Source: Rhodospirillales bacterium
Lineage (GTDB): Bacteria > Pseudomonadota > Alphaproteobacteria > Kiloniellales > JACOMY01
Length of the DNA: 49,969 bases
Reading direction: 5' to 3'
NCBI GenBank assembly: GCA_014324045.1
Contig: JACOMY010000027.1
Coordinates: 1 to 49,969, forward strand
Position numbers and translations under genes: made by a program. This document shows, in pieces, positions 8,442-18,524 of this stretch (positions are counted from its first letter, which is position 1; each line of letters begins with the position of its first letter). The notes beneath the pieces are model-generated. The model was not told the origin of the DNA. It ran no database searches and was given only the letters and a program-made list of their open reading frames with translations.

Positions 8442-8951
8442 TCAATCGATCCGCTTGCGCAAAAGAGCGTTGCGCCTCCACTGCACGGGATGTGTCATCG
8501 CCCGATTGCGCCACATGCCGCGGCGCTCGCTGCGTGCCTGCGCTTGGTCATGCCGATAGGTCTCCCCATAGCAGGCATAGGCCACGCCCTCGCGCACCAG
8601 TTCTTTGTTGATGTCTCGATCTCCAACCCACACTGTGCCCACAAGACGCCCGTAATGATCGCGCTTCCAAACCTCTACTTCCACCCATTGCCCGCGCAGC
8701 TTATTGATCAGAACCCGCTTGGCGATGTCTCCTTGATCCACTTGACGCCCATCCCAAGTGGTCGCGGCCTGCCCCTGCTCTGGCGCGTCAAGCCCAGCAA
8801 GGCGAACAGAATGCTTGCCCATGCGGATGCCGTCTCCATCGACGACATAAGCCCTGCCGGCAAGAGTGCGAGGAAGAGGCCCCGGCAAGGCATGCTCTCT
8901 GCCCCGCGTAAAGCCGAACAATCGCATAAGAGCGGTGAACAAACGGACCAT
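8442..8951 (-). CDS. thermonuclease (SNase-like) family nuclease
   Basis: This is a Ca-dependent phosphodiesterase-type nuclease fold of about 169 residues. Recognisable features are VVDGDGIRMGKHSVRLAGLDAPE (the conserved Asp pair and Arg of the active site), the D-x-Y-G-R segment (KRDHYGRLVGTVWVGDRDI), NKELVREGVAYACYG and the C-terminal ARSERRGMW. A hydrophobic N-terminus (VRLFTALMRLFGF) suggests export or membrane anchoring. The ATG at 8951 is used; an upstream in-frame ATG at 9017 would add a glycine-rich tail. It is flanked by a pseudogene on the right and a gap on the left. Confidence 0.82.
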   Translation of the reverse strand: MVRLFTALMRLFGFTRGREHALPGPLPRTLAGRAYVVDGDGIRMGKHSVRLAGLDAPEQGQAATTWDGRQVDQGDIAKRVLINKLRGQWVEVEVWKRDHYGRLVGTVWVGDRDINKELVREGVAYACYGETYRHDQAQARSERRGMWRNRAMTHPVQWRRNALLRKRID

Positions 8952-9042
8952 GCCATGGATACCCCCCGGCGATACCCCACCCCCGGGCGAGAGTGCGTAG
9001 CGGGATGACGCCATCATGCCCTAAGGCAATGGCGTCTGAGTT

Positions 9043-9605
9043 TTACGCCTTATCATAAGTTTGCTGCTTTTGCACCCATTGGCGCGGACTCATCCCTGTG
9101 ATGCGCATGGATTCGCGGTTGAAGTTCGACTTGGCGTTGAATCCACAAGACAGCATGGCAACAATCGCCGAATTCCCATGCAGAAGCCATTCCTGCACGG
9201 CTTTGCTTCGCAGGTTCTTGACATGGCGCGGCAGGCTCTGGCCGGTCGATCGGTTGATAGCCGCAGAAAGATGCTTCGCGGGATGCCGGTTTTGCGGGCC
9301 AGTTCGATCGGCGAAAGCCCAAGGTCGAGGTAGGAGCGTTCGCTTTGCATCAGCTGTTGAAGTTTGTCCGTCGCGGCGGCGTGCTGCTGGGTGATTTCCT
9401 GCAAGGGGGGGTGTTGTTGCGCTCTGGCGTGCCGGTGGCGGCGCCCCGCAGGATGAAGGTGCCAAGCAACGGCAGAGTAACCGCCGAAGCCGCCGTGATC
9501 GCCCAGAGCTACCAATTGGGCAGACCGGCAACCTGAAGCCCGGCGATAAGCAGGTCAGCGGCGGCAGAAAGGCCCGGAGCAAAGGCGACTAGCTTCCACT
9601 CCAGT
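9043..9605 (-). pseudogene. AraC-family transcriptional regulator, frameshifted remnant
   Basis: Three successive frames on the minus strand each hold part of one protein. Frame pieces LLIAGLQVAGLPNW and TLPLLGTFILRG are membrane-segment-like and carry an in-frame TAG. A second frame holds LQQLMQSERSYLDLGLSPIELARKTGIP. A third holds HLSAAINRSTGQ, an AMLSCGFNAKSNFNREF-like stretch and TGMSPRQWVQKQ, which is the classic AraC helix-turn-helix end. The order fits AraC regulators with an N-terminal membrane-sensor domain. At least two frameshifts and one stop mean no full-length product is made, unless the reading errors come from sequencing. Confidence 0.75.
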
Positions 9606-9629
9606 AGGGTTCTGTCGCTATTTTGCAGC

Positions 9630-9664
9630 TAAAGAAGCCGCTCCTGGGCTTGGGTGCGGCTTCT
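9630..9664 (-). terminator. intrinsic terminator after glnA
   Basis: On the minus strand AGAAGCCGC and GCGGCTTCT form a perfect 9-bp stem with a 14-nt loop, followed by TTT. A second GC-rich hairpin (GCCCCTC-TTGC-GAGGGGC, 9679-9696) lies between it and the glnA stop. Confidence 0.7.
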
Positions 9665-9717
9665 ATCGTTCCTTCGGGGCCCCTCTTGCGAGGGGCGCCC
9701 GGGGTTTGCGGTCTCGG

Positions 9718-11127
9718 CTAGACCGAGTAGTACATGGAGAATTCGACCGGGTGCGGGGTGTGCTCCATGGCCCAGACCTCTTCCCACTTCAGCTCGATGT
9801 AGCCTTCGATCTGTGAGGGAGTGAAGACGTCGCCGGCAAGCAGGAACTCGTGGTCGGCCTGCAGAGCCTCCAGAGCTTCGCGCAGGCTGCCGCAAACCTG
9901 CGGAACATCCTTGAGCTCTTCCGGCGGCAGGTCGTAGAGGTTCTTGTCCATCGGATCGCCAGGATGGATCCGGTTTTGAATGCCGTCCAGGCCGGCCATC
10001 AGCATGGCTGTGAAGGCTAGGTAGGGATTGGCTCCCGGATCGGGGAAACGCACCTCGACGCGCTTGGCCTTCGGCGATGCGCCGTAGGGGATGCGGCAGG
10101 AAGCCGAGCGGTTGCGGGCCGAGTAGGCCAGCAGGACCGGAGCCTCGAAGCCCGGGATCAGCCGCTTGTAGCTGTTGGTCAGCGGGTTGGTGAAGGCGTT
10201 GATCGTACGGGCATGCTTGATGATTCCGCCGATGTAATAGAGCGCCGTCTCCGAAAGACCCGCATAGCCGTCGCCGGCGAACAGCGGCTTGCCGTCCTTC
10301 CACAGGGACTGGTGACAGTGCATGCCCGAGCCATTATCGCCCTTGACCGGTTTCGGCATGAAGGTGGCCGTCTTGCCGTAGCTATGGGCGACGTTGTGCA
10401 CGACATACTTGTAAATCTGCAGCATGTCCGCGGCGGCCAGCATCTCCCCGAAGCGGACACCTAGCTCATGCTGAGAGGGCGCAACCTCGTGATGGTGCTT
10501 CTCGACCTTGACGCCCATCTCTTCCATCACGGTTACCATCTCTGCGCGCAGGTCGGTAGCACTGTCGATCGGCGGAACCGGAAAATAGCCGCCCTTGACG
10601 GCTGGCCGGTGACCCATATTGCCTTCGTCGAACTGCTTGCCCGTGACATAGGGGCCTTCCTCGGAGGTGAATTCGAAGAAGATGTGGTTCATGTCGACGC
10701 CGAAGCGCACGTCGTCAAACACGAAGAACTCTGCCTCGGGACCGAAGACCACGGTATCGGCGATGCCGGTCGACTTAACGTAGGCTAAGGCCTTACGCAC
10801 GGACGAGCGGGGGTCGCGCTCGTAGTATTGACCGGAGATGGGATCCAGCACGTCGCAGATCAGGATCAACTGCGGCTGCGCGGTGAAGGGATCCATGACG
10901 GCGGTGTTGAGGTCCGGCTTCATCAGCATGTCGGACTCGTTGATTGCCTTCCAGCCGGCAATCGACGAGCCATCGAACATGATGCCGTCGAGCAGCATGT
11001 CTTCGTCCACCGTGCTGACGTGCTGGGCAACGTGCTGCCACTTACCGCGCGGATCGGTAAAACGAAAATCGACGTACTTGACGTCTTTCTCAGAGATCAT
11101 ATCCAAAACCTTTTGGGCGTCGGCCAT
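9718..11127 (-). CDS. glnA: glutamine synthetase type I
   Basis: It condenses ammonia and glutamate to glutamine using ATP, as a dodecamer in the cytosol. The 469 residues match GS-I-beta. Features include [14 protein letters not shown] near the N-terminus, [29 protein letters not shown], the [14 protein letters not shown] and [18 protein letters not shown] active-site segments, and NRSASCRIP. The adenylylation site is the tyrosine of NLYDLPPEE (Tyr398), so activity is probably controlled by GlnE. The GTP/ADP-independent Bacillus-type features are absent. It lies 58 bp downstream of glnB and is presumably transcribed from the sigma54 promoter at about 11590. The ribosome site is AAGGACAG before the ATG. 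Confidence 0.97.
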   Translation of the reverse strand: MADAQKVLDMISEKDVKYVDFRFTDPRGKWQHVAQHVSTVDEDMLLDGIMFDGSSIAGWKAINESDMLMKPDLNTAVMDPFTAQPQLILICDVLDPISGQYYERDPRSSVRKALAYVKSTGIADTVVFGPEAEFFVFDDVRFGVDMNHIFFEFTSEEGPYVTGKQFDEGNMGHRPAVKGGYFPVPPIDSATDLRAEMVTVMEEMGVKVEKHHHEVAPSQHELGVRFGEMLAAADMLQIYKYVVHNVAHSYGKTATFMPKPVKGDNGSGMHCHQSLWKDGKPLFAGDGYAGLSETALYYIGGIIKHARTINAFTNPLTNSYKRLIPGFEAPVLLAYSARNRSASCRIPYGASPKAKRVEVRFPDPGANPYLAFTAMLMAGLDGIQNRIHPGDPMDKNLYDLPPEELKDVPQVCGSLREALEALQADHEFLLAGDVFTPSQIEGYIELKWEEVWAMEHTPHPVEFSMYYSV

Positions 11128-11185
11128 GGTTTTCTGTCCTTGAGTTGTGCCCCTTCGGGCGTTGCAGGATGGTTGGGTGGAGTTA

Positions 11186-11530
<345 letters not shown>

Positions 11531-11584
11531 TCACGGTGAAAGGCTCCGTTCGGGCGAACGAAGCTGGGTAGCACAGGGATCACG

Positions 11585-11600
11585 GCAATTTCCGTGCCAA
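11585..11600 (-). promoter_or_regulatory. sigma54 (RpoN) promoter for glnB-glnA
   Basis: The minus strand reads TTGGCACGGAAATTGC, a full match to TGGCAC-N5-TTGC with the invariant GG at -24 and GC at -12. The predicted transcript starts near 11574, leaving a leader of about 50 nt before glnB. This indicates control by RpoN and an enhancer-binding activator such as NtrC, so the unit should be induced by nitrogen limitation. Confidence 0.88.
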
Positions 11601-11672
11601 GGCCGCTTCGGGACGAAATCCCTGACACCTCGGCGGAAACGCACTAGGGTATTTGGTGGCATAGCAAGCGTC

Positions 11673-11689
11673 TGTACAAGGGATGTGCA
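11673..11689. promoter_or_regulatory. possible NtrC enhancer site upstream of glnB-glnA
   Basis: TGTACAAGGGATGTGCA is an imperfect inverted repeat of the TGCAC-N7-GTGCA kind recognised by NtrC (one mismatch). It lies about 107 bp upstream of the predicted sigma54 start, a normal enhancer distance. Only one site was seen, whereas NtrC often uses pairs. Confidence 0.45.
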
Positions 11690-11699
11690 GTTTTATCGC

Positions 11700-12869
11700 T
11701 CACTTTTTGGACATGTACGCGCGCATGCGTTCCAGCGCGATAGCGATGCTCTCCTCCGAAGCTGCGTAAGAAAGACGCAGATGGCCGGTCCCGCAGGCAC
11801 CGAAGGCGGAGCCTGCGAGGGTGGCAATCCCCGCCTCTTCCAGCAGCATGCCTTCTAAGGCCCGGTCATCCCAGCCGGTCTCGCAGATCGATGCAAAGGC
11901 GTAGAAGGCCCCCCCGGACTCGGGGGCTTGGACCCCGGGGATGGCATTCAATCCGTCGATTATCAGCCGGCGCCGGCGAGCGAAGGCGGCCTGCATGCTC
12001 CGAACGAAGTCTTGCGGCCCGTCTAACGCGGCGATGCCGGCCCACTGGGTGGCCGCATTGACGCAAGAATGCGCGTTGATCGCCAGGCGGGTTACCCCTT
12101 CAATCAAGCGTCGCGGCCAGAAGCCGTAGCCCAGTCGCCAGCCGGTCATGGCATAGCTTTTGCTGAAGCCGTCCAAAAGAATAAGCTGTTCGTCCAACTC
12201 CGGAAAGGTCAGAAAACCGCTATGACGATGGTTATCGTAAAGCAGCAGGCTGTAGATCTCATCGGACAGCAAAGCGACCTGCGGATTTGCTGCCACGATG
12301 CGGGCGATCTCGGCTGTAGCGGCCGGACCGGTGACCCCGCCCGTCGGATTCCCGGGCGAGTTCAGGACGATGAGCCGGGTCTTGTCGGTGATGCGCTCCG
12401 CCAAGGCCTCCGGATCGGCGGCAAAGCCTTTCTCGGCGGTTAACGCTAGCGGGACGGGGCGGGCGCCGCAGTAATCGATCAGACTGCGATAGATTGGGAA
12501 GCCGGGATCGGGATAGATCACCTCGCATCCGGGTTCGACCAGAGCTAGAAACGCAAAGAACATCGTGACCTTGCCGCCGGGTACTACCAGCAGGCGCTCT
12601 GGATCGACCGCTCTGCCGTGCCTGCGCTGCAAGTCGGCGGCGATGGCCTCGCGCAGCGGCAGAATGCCGTTGGCGGGCGTGTAGCCGTGGGCGCCGTCCC
12701 GCATTGCCTTGACCGCGGCCTCCACCACATGTGCGGGTGTTGCGAAGTCTGGCTGGCCGATGGCTAGGCTGATTACCTCGCGACCGCTGCGCCGCAGCGC
12801 CTCGGCGCGGGCCAGCACTTGAAAGGCGCTCTCGGTTCCGAGACGGGAGAGGGAGAAAGAAGGCTGCAT
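11700..12869 (-). CDS. class I/II PLP-dependent aminotransferase
   Basis: This 389-residue fold-type I aminotransferase is of the aspartate/alanine aminotransferase subgroup. Landmarks are ISLAIGQPDFATPAHVVEAA, YTPANGILPLREAIA, VVPGGKVTMFFAF, the NPGNPTGG motif, LSDEIYSLLLYD and the PLP-binding Lys in LDGFSKSYAMTGWRLGY. The amino-group acceptor cannot be decided. The ATG at 12869 has GAAGGA upstream and gives a standard N-terminus; a more upstream ATG (12935) is less likely. It runs towards glnB but has its own likely promoter and ends at 11700 within the glnB upstream region. Confidence 0.88.
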   Translation of the reverse strand: MQPSFSLSRLGTESAFQVLARAEALRRSGREVISLAIGQPDFATPAHVVEAAVKAMRDGAHGYTPANGILPLREAIAADLQRRHGRAVDPERLLVVPGGKVTMFFAFLALVEPGCEVIYPDPGFPIYRSLIDYCGARPVPLALTAEKGFAADPEALAERITDKTRLIVLNSPGNPTGGVTGPAATAEIARIVAANPQVALLSDEIYSLLLYDNHRHSGFLTFPELDEQLILLDGFSKSYAMTGWRLGYGFWPRRLIEGVTRLAINAHSCVNAATQWAGIAALDGPQDFVRSMQAAFARRRRLIIDGLNAIPGVQAPESGGAFYAFASICETGWDDRALEGMLLEEAGIATLAGSAFGACGTGHLRLSYAASEESIAIALERMRAYMSKK

Positions 12870-12952
12870 AAACGGGTCCTTCGCTAAACTTGCGATCCTG
12901 CGGTCTTCGGTGTCATAGCTCCGTCGGGCCGGCAAGAATACAACCGAGGCTC

Positions 12953-12981
12953 TTGACGTGCCGCGCTCAAGGTCGCATACA
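12953..12981 (+). promoter_or_regulatory. probable promoter of the tRNA-His gene
   Basis: TTGACG (-35), a 17-bp spacer and CATACA (-10) precede the tRNA by about 40 bp. The -10 box is weak. Confidence 0.4.
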
Positions 12982-13021
12982 GCGTCCTCCGTTGGCCGAA
13001 GCCCTCGTCTTCGCTATCGAT

Positions 13022-13099
<78 letters not shown>

Positions 13100-13178
13100 T
13101 AATATGCAACAGCCGGAAGAGCGCCGGTAGGTGTCCGCCGAAGCAGCTTCCGCTGGAGTGAGCCTGCTGGAGTGAGTA

Positions 13179-13955
13179 ATGAGTGAGACAACGACGATGC
13201 GGTCTTTTAAGCAGCGTCTGCACGCGGGTGAGACGGCCTACGGCTTCTGGCACATGACGGCCTCCACGATTGTCGCAGAGATCCTCGCCCAGGCCGGCTA
13301 CGACTGCTGTGTGATCGATATGGAGCATGCTGCCGGCTCCTACCTCGATGCACTGACTTCAATGCAGGCAATGTCCGCTACCGGGTGCCAGCCTATCGTC
13401 CGCGTGCCCTGCTGCTCCCGCGTCGAGATCAAGCGCGCCCTGGATGCCGGCGCTGCCGGCGTGATGGTGCCCTCGGTCAGCACGCTCGAGGAGGCCGAAG
13501 AGGCAGCGCGGTCCTGCCGCTACCCTGCGTCCGGCGTGCGCGGCATGGCGCCGACGGTCGTCCGTGCGGCGAACTACGGGCGGGATTGGCAAGGCTACAT
13601 CGCGCGCGCCGATGCGGAGGTGCTGTGCGTCTGTCAGATCGAGACTGTGGAAGCGGTGGAGAACGCCGATGCCATCGCCGCGGTGGAGGGCCTGGACATG
13701 TTGTTTGTCGGCCCGATGGATCTCTCCGGCGCTATGGGACATGTCGGCCAGCCGGATCATCCAGACGTAGCGGCAGCCATGCAGAAGGTCTTCGCAGCTG
13801 CCCGGCGGGCCGGGAAGTTGATGGGAACCATTCCCTCGCAAACCAATCCCAGCCGTGCCTTGGCCAAGGCCGGCTACGATATAATCGTGGCCGACGCCGA
13901 TATTTTGCTGCTCCGCAATGGCGCAGAAGCCAGTATAGCGGCCTTCCGGGCCTGA
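13179..13955 (+). CDS. HpcH/HpaI-type aldolase (class II pyruvate aldolase family)
   Basis: This 258-residue TIM-barrel enzyme belongs to the metal-dependent pyruvate aldolases (HpaI/GarL/RhmA type), which cleave 4-hydroxy-2-oxo acids to pyruvate and an aldehyde. Typical stretches are GFWHMTAS, the CVIDMEHAAGSY segment with the catalytic His after the acidic residue, IVRVPCCSRVEIKRALDAGA with the catalytic Arg, VMVPSVSTLEEAEEA, VCQIETVEAVEN with the metal-binding Glu, and LFVGPMDLSGAMGH with the metal-binding Asp. The natural substrate is unknown. It starts with ATG 13179 after a GAGTGAG site and stands alone between two tRNA genes. Confidence 0.88.
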   Translation: MSETTTMRSFKQRLHAGETAYGFWHMTASTIVAEILAQAGYDCCVIDMEHAAGSYLDALTSMQAMSATGCQPIVRVPCCSRVEIKRALDAGAAGVMVPSVSTLEEAEEAARSCRYPASGVRGMAPTVVRAANYGRDWQGYIARADAEVLCVCQIETVEAVENADAIAAVEGLDMLFVGPMDLSGAMGHVGQPDHPDVAAAMQKVFAAARRAGKLMGTIPSQTNPSRALAKAGYDIIVADADILLLRNGAEASIAAFRA

Positions 13956-14502
13956 CCGGCGGCGGCCGGGCTGCATGAGCTTGAATGCTCAAGAGTTTCT
14001 TAATATGGACGAAAAATAGATAAAGAATTTAATTGAATTGAAGAAAGTTGTAGATTATTTTGAAAAAATTTGCCCTTGGGAATCACATTTAAATTAAAAT
14101 AAGTAAATCTATTTAAATCAACTGGAGAGCACAAGCCTTCTAATCCTGCATTTGAAGTTCGACTGCCTACACATGCTTTTAGCGGCCTTCGACCGCTGAC
14201 GCTCTCACCGGGTCGAATAGAACTGCAATGCCCTGAACCGCCCCGCGCCTGGCCACTGTGCTCCTGTGGTGTTCCTCCGAGGGAGTCCTTCGGCAGCACC
14301 CGATCGTCAAAGGGGCAGGACCGTTACAGTGCCCGGTTCGGCATGACCGCCCGGGGCCTGCTACGGGCGCCGGCTCTTGGCGGGCAGAGGCTGTCCCTGA
14401 CTGAACCGGTTCGGCTGCGCTCGACGGAAGCATCGCCGGCCTAACCTGAATGTGAGGGACCTGGGAGCGAGGCCGCTCACCAAGCCGCGGCCGATTTTTT
14501 TC
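13956..14502. other. gene-free stretch with an AT-rich island
   Basis: The first 140 bp or so (about 13985-14125) are strikingly AT-rich, full of A/T runs (such as ATTTAATTGAATTG), in contrast to the GC-rich flanks; the rest is ordinary GC-rich DNA. No coding region, attachment-like duplication or RNA is recognisable. Confidence 0.45.
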
Positions 14503-14530
14503 TTGGCAGCCTCGCGGCGCCTGCTATACA
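14503..14530 (+). promoter_or_regulatory. probable promoter of the tRNA-Leu gene
   Basis: TTGGCA (-35) and TATACA (-10), separated by 16 bp, lie just upstream of the tRNA. Confidence 0.55.
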
Positions 14531-14553
14531 CGAAGGCTTCGCGCGTACCGCCC

Positions 14554-14638
14554 GCGGGCGTGGCGGAATCGGCAGACGCGCCAGGTTTAGGTCCTGGTGA
14601 GGCAACTCGTGGGGGTTCAAATCCCTCCGCCCGCACCA
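14554..14638 (+). tRNA. tRNA-Leu (anticodon TAG)
   Basis: Acceptor GCGGGCG pairs with CGCCCGC, the anticodon loop TTTAGGT contains TAG, the long class-II variable arm GGTGAGGCAACTC is present, the T arm is GGGGGTTCAAATCCCTC, and A73 plus an encoded CCA end follow. It lies about 100 bp upstream of tig. Confidence 0.97.
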
Positions 14639-14738
14639 TCGCCCACGACCGTGGGGGCCCTCCCGGAGCAGGCTCTCCGGTCTTTGGGCGGGCGGTAGCC
14701 GAACTGCAAGCATCTTCGCAAGAGAGTCGAGCGCCGGC

Positions 14739-16082
14739 ATGCAAATCACTGAAACGCAGTCCGAAGGGCTGCAGCGATCCTTCGAAATCACCCTTCCCGC
14801 AAGCCACATTCAAACCCGGGTGGACAGCAAGCTGGCGGAACTGGCGAAGAGGGTGAAACTGCCGGGCTTTCGTCCCGGCAAGGTGCCGGTTGCGCTGATG
14901 AAGCAGCGCTATGGGCAGTCGGTGATGGGTGAGGTCCTGGAGCAGAGCGTCAATGAATCCACCCAGCAGGCAATGAACGATCGCGGGTTGCGACCGGCCG
15001 GCCGGCCGAAGGTGGAGATCAAGACCTTCGAGGACGGCCAGGATCTGACCTACACCGTCGAGACTGAGGTGCTGCCGGAGGTCGTGCCGATGGATTTTTC
15101 CGCGCTGGAGCTGGAGCAGTTGGTGATCGAGGTGGGCGAAAAGGAACTGGGCGAAAGCCTGGGCCGCATCGCCGAGGCGAACAAAACCGGTAAGGACTTG
15201 GACGAGCCGCGACCGGCGCAGCCGGGCGATCTGGTGACCGTCGATTTCGACGGCACGGTCGACGGCGAGGCCCGGGAGGGGATGCAGGGCGAGGACATGC
15301 GCCTGGAACTGGGCTCCGGCCAGTTCCTTCCGGGCTTCGAGGATCAGTTGATCGGCGCCTCGGTCGATGAAGAGCGTGAGATCGTCGCGAGCTTTCCGGC
15401 CGGCGATTTGCAAAACAAGGAAGCGGTCTTCAAGGTCAAGATAAAGAAGATTGAGGAAAGCGTCGCGCTGCCGATCGGCGACGGCTTGGCCCAGGCGGTT
15501 GGCGAGGAGACCTTGGAGAGACTTCGCGGCAAGGTCCGCGAGCGCATGCAGCAGGAGTTCTCCGGCCTCTCTAGGGCGCATCTGAAACGCAAGGTTCTGG
15601 ACCTGCTGTCCGACGCCCACGACTTCCCGGTGCCGAAAGGCATGCTGGACGCTGAGTTCGACGCGATCTGGGAACGGATCGAGGATGACCGCAAGAAGGA
15701 TCGACTCGATCCCGAAGACAGGGACAAGAGCGAAGAGGAACTGAGGGACGACTACCGCCGGATCGCCGAGCGGCGGGTGCGCTTGGGCTTGCTGCTCTCG
15801 GAGGTCGCGCAGCAAAACAACATCGAGGTCAGCCCAGACGAGCTAAACCAAGCCGTCATGGCGGAGGTTCGGCGCCATCCGGGGCAAGAGCAGAAAGTGA
15901 TTAACCTCTTCAAGAACTCGCCAGACGCCGTCGCCAACCTGCGTGCCCCGATCTTCGAGCAGAAGGTGATCGACCATATCGTCGCGCTAGCTCAGGTGAG
16001 CGAACGCAAGGTCTCCCGCCAGGAGTTCGATAGCCTGACCTCGGAAGGGGACAAGGAAAAGAAGGCGAACGCAGAGGCTTGA
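14739..16082 (+). CDS. tig: trigger factor (ribosome-associated chaperone)
   Basis: Trigger factor binds the ribosome exit tunnel next to L23 and shelters nascent chains. The 447-residue protein shows the N-terminal ribosome-binding signature GFRPGKVP (about 44-51), the central FKBP-type PPIase domain with [31 protein letters not shown] and [13 protein letters not shown], and a long helical C-terminal arm rich in charged residues. It begins with ATG 14739 and is followed by clpP, then clpX and lon in the order common in bacteria; clpP starts about 150 bp downstream. Confidence 0.97.
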   Translation: MQITETQSEGLQRSFEITLPASHIQTRVDSKLAELAKRVKLPGFRPGKVPVALMKQRYGQSVMGEVLEQSVNESTQQAMNDRGLRPAGRPKVEIKTFEDGQDLTYTVETEVLPEVVPMDFSALELEQLVIEVGEKELGESLGRIAEANKTGKDLDEPRPAQPGDLVTVDFDGTVDGEAREGMQGEDMRLELGSGQFLPGFEDQLIGASVDEEREIVASFPAGDLQNKEAVFKVKIKKIEESVALPIGDGLAQAVGEETLERLRGKVRERMQQEFSGLSRAHLKRKVLDLLSDAHDFPVPKGMLDAEFDAIWERIEDDRKKDRLDPEDRDKSEEELRDDYRRIAERRVRLGLLLSEVAQQNNIEVSPDELNQAVMAEVRRHPGQEQKVINLFKNSPDAVANLRAPIFEQKVIDHIVALAQVSERKVSRQEFDSLTSEGDKEKKANAEA

Positions 16083-16228
16083 TCCGCGCTTGCACAGAAT
16101 CCCGATGGCCGATGGCCGCAAGAGGGATGACTGAACCCGGGTCGGCACCTAAATTTGTTCAAAGTCGAACGACAAAACTTTTTCGCGATGCCATCCGGGC
16201 CTCGAAGGAAGTTAACCGGGAGAGATTT

Positions 16229-16873
16229 ATGCGTGACCCGCAGGACCTTTACATGAACACCCTGGTGCCGATGGTGGTGGAGCAGACCAACCGAGGCGAA
16301 CGGGCTTTCGATATCTATTCCAGGCTCCTTAAGGAGCGCATCATTTTTCTCACCGGCCCCATCTTCGATCAGGTCTCCAGCCTGGTTTGTGCGCAGTTGC
16401 TGCACCTCGAATCGGACAATCCGAAGAAGGACATCGCCTTCTACATCAATTCGCCGGGGGGCGCGGTTTCTGCCGGCCTGGCGATGTACGACACCATGCA
16501 ATACGTGCGCTGCGAGGTCTCCACGGTCTGCATCGGTCAGGCAGCCTCCGCCGGCTCGCTGTTGCTCATGGCTGGCGCCAAGGGGAAACGCTTCGCCTTG
16601 CCGAACGCCAAGATCATGATCCACCAGCCGTCAGGCGGTTATCAGGGGCAGGCCACGGACATCGAGATCCATGCACGCGAGATCATCAAGACCCGCCAGC
16701 GTCTGAACCAACTCTATGCAGAGCACACCGGGCAAGCGGTCGACGTCATCGCGGATTCCATGGAGCGCGATCGCTTCATGACGCCGGAAGAGGCACAAGA
16801 GTTCGGCTTGATCGATGAGGTGGTGGTGAATCGTCCTGACATGCCCGACGAAGCGGCCGAGGAGGCAAGCTGA
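16229..16873 (+). CDS. clpP: ATP-dependent Clp protease proteolytic subunit
   Basis: ClpP is the serine peptidase that forms a tetradecameric chamber fed by ClpX or ClpA. The frame opens at 16079, but the family N-terminus [19 protein letters not shown] starts with ATG 16229, preceded by GGGAGAG, giving 214 residues. Catalytic residues are the Ser of [14 protein letters not shown], His of MIHQPSGG and Asp in the [16 protein letters not shown] region. The C-terminus [18 protein letters not shown] is a short acidic tail. It lies between tig and clpX on the same strand. Confidence 0.97.
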   Translation: MRDPQDLYMNTLVPMVVEQTNRGERAFDIYSRLLKERIIFLTGPIFDQVSSLVCAQLLHLESDNPKKDIAFYINSPGGAVSAGLAMYDTMQYVRCEVSTVCIGQAASAGSLLLMAGAKGKRFALPNAKIMIHQPSGGYQGQATDIEIHAREIIKTRQRLNQLYAEHTGQAVDVIADSMERDRFMTPEEAQEFGLIDEVVVNRPDMPDEAAEEAS

Positions 16874-16928
16874 CGGATAACCCGCGCATGGCTTCGTGCG
16901 GGGCTTGGGGAGCGGGGGAAAGAACGCC

Positions 16929-16957
16929 TTGACGGTAGCCTGTTGCAGTTTTGTAAT
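16929..16957 (+). promoter_or_regulatory. sigma70-type promoter upstream of clpX
   Basis: TTGACG (-35), a 17-bp spacer and TGTAAT (-10, five of six matches) lie 70-100 bp before clpX. This suggests clpX can be transcribed independently of clpP. Confidence 0.6.
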
Positions 16958-17025
16958 TGTGTAGCCCGATCCGCTCCCTCTAGGATTACTTCACGCTTGC
17001 ATGACAGGCCTAGGAAGCGACAAGT

Positions 17026-18291
17026 ATGACGAAGTCTAGCACCGGCGATTCGAAGAACACACTTTATTGCTCTTTCTGCGGAAAGAGTCAGCACGAGGTT
17101 CGTAAGCTTATTGCCGGGCCCACCGTGTTCATATGCGATGAATGTGTAGATCTCTGCACGGAGATTATTCGTGAAGAACACAAGACCACCTTGGTGAAAT
17201 CGCGCGATGGCGTGCCGACGCCGCGCGATATCAACAAGGTCTTGGACGATTACGTGATCGGCCAAGATCACGCCAAACGAGTTCTGTCGGTTGCAGTCCA
17301 TAATCACTACAAGCGCCTAGCCCACAGCAGCAAGCACAACGACGTCGAACTGGCGAAGTCCAACATCCTTCTGGTTGGCCCGACCGGCTGTGGTAAAACG
17401 CTGCTGGCCCAGACCCTGGCCCGTATCTTGGACGTGCCTTTCACCATGGCCGATGCCACCACGCTCACCGAGGCAGGCTATGTCGGAGAGGACGTGGAAA
17501 ACATCATCCTGAAGCTACTGCAGTCGGCCGACTATAACGTCGAGCGCGCACAGCGTGGCATCGTCTACATCGACGAGGTCGACAAGATCAGCCGCAAATC
17601 GGACAATCCTTCAATTACCCGCGACGTCTCGGGCGAAGGCGTGCAGCAGGCCCTGTTGAAGATCATGGAGGGGACTGTTGCCTCGGTGCCGCCGCAAGGT
17701 GGGCGGAAGCATCCGCAGCAGGAGTTCCTGCAGGTCGACACCACCAACATCCTCTTCATCTGCGGCGGTGCTTTCGCTGGGCTGGAGCGGATTATCTCCA
17801 TGCGGAATAAGGGTTCCTCGGTCGGCTTCGGCGCCGACGTGCGAGCTCTTGACGAACGCTCCACCGGTGAGATCCTGTCGGAGGTCGAACCCGAGGATCT
17901 GCTGAAGTTTGGCCTGATCCCGGAGTTCATCGGCCGCTTGCCTTTGATTGCCACCCTGAAGGACCTCGATGCCGAGGCCCTGGTGTCCATCCTGACTGAG
18001 CCCAAGAATGCCCTGGTAAAGCAGTATCAGCGCCTCTTCGAGATGGAGAATGTCTCCGTGGAGTTCACCGAGGACGCGATGATCGCCATCGCCGAAAAAG
18101 CGATTATCCGCAAGACCGGAGCCCGGGGCTTGCGCTCGATCATGGAAGACATTCTGCTGGATCCTATGTTCGAACTGCCGGGACTGCAGGGCGTCGAGGA
18201 GATCGTGATCAACCGTGAGGTGGTCGAAGGGCGGGCGCAGCCGCTCTACATATACGCGGAGCGGCATGAGGAGATGGAGCGGAGTGCTTAG
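17026..18291 (+). CDS. clpX: ATP-dependent Clp protease ATP-binding subunit
   Basis: ClpX is the hexameric AAA+ unfoldase that feeds substrates into ClpP. The 421-residue protein has the N-terminal C4 zinc finger (CSFCGK and CDECVDLC) that binds adaptors and substrates, Walker A GPTGCGKT, Walker [10 protein letters not shown], the pore-lining GYVGEDVEN loop, sensor and arginine-finger segments including IPEFIGRLP with the IGF-type ClpP-binding loop replaced by its usual LGFG-like neighbour, and [21 protein letters not shown]. It is preceded by its own promoter and followed by lon. Confidence 0.97.
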   Translation: MTKSSTGDSKNTLYCSFCGKSQHEVRKLIAGPTVFICDECVDLCTEIIREEHKTTLVKSRDGVPTPRDINKVLDDYVIGQDHAKRVLSVAVHNHYKRLAHSSKHNDVELAKSNILLVGPTGCGKTLLAQTLARILDVPFTMADATTLTEAGYVGEDVENIILKLLQSADYNVERAQRGIVYIDEVDKISRKSDNPSITRDVSGEGVQQALLKIMEGTVASVPPQGGRKHPQQEFLQVDTTNILFICGGAFAGLERIISMRNKGSSVGFGADVRALDERSTGEILSEVEPEDLLKFGLIPEFIGRLPLIATLKDLDAEALVSILTEPKNALVKQYQRLFEMENVSVEFTEDAMIAIAEKAIIRKTGARGLRSIMEDILLDPMFELPGLQGVEEIVINREVVEGRAQPLYIYAERHEEMERSA

Positions 18292-18390
18292 AGCCCCCTA
18301 TTCGGCTTGTGTGCTGTATGCCCAGGCAATCGATCTCAATTCCATGTGGCAATCACAATAGGATGCGATCGCGGCGGGAAAGCTGGAAGG

Positions 18391-18420
18391 CTTGAAAGCG
18401 CTTGCGCTGTGGCTAACCTC
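18391..18420 (+). promoter_or_regulatory. possible RpoH (heat-shock) promoter for lon
   Basis: CTTGAAA, an 18-bp gap and CTAACCTC resemble the alphaproteobacterial RpoH pattern CTTG-N17/18-CyTAT; the -10 part is only a partial match. It lies about 100 bp upstream of lon, a gene typically under heat-shock control. Confidence 0.35.
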
Positions 18421-18524
18421 ACATGGGTGTTGGATTGCCCGCGTGAGGGGGTCCGTTCGATTCTTGGGTGCCGCAGGACAGCCGTCGGACCCCTAGAGAA
18501 GAGAAGAGAGAAAAGTGAGGCATT

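Noticed and set aside
14160..14450. Possible small RNA (SRP- or RNase-P-like)
   Set aside because: No GGAAG-type SRP loop or RNase P conserved blocks could be found.
16079..16228. N-terminal extension of ClpP from the first in-frame start
   Set aside because: The family N-terminus and a ribosome site point to ATG 16229.
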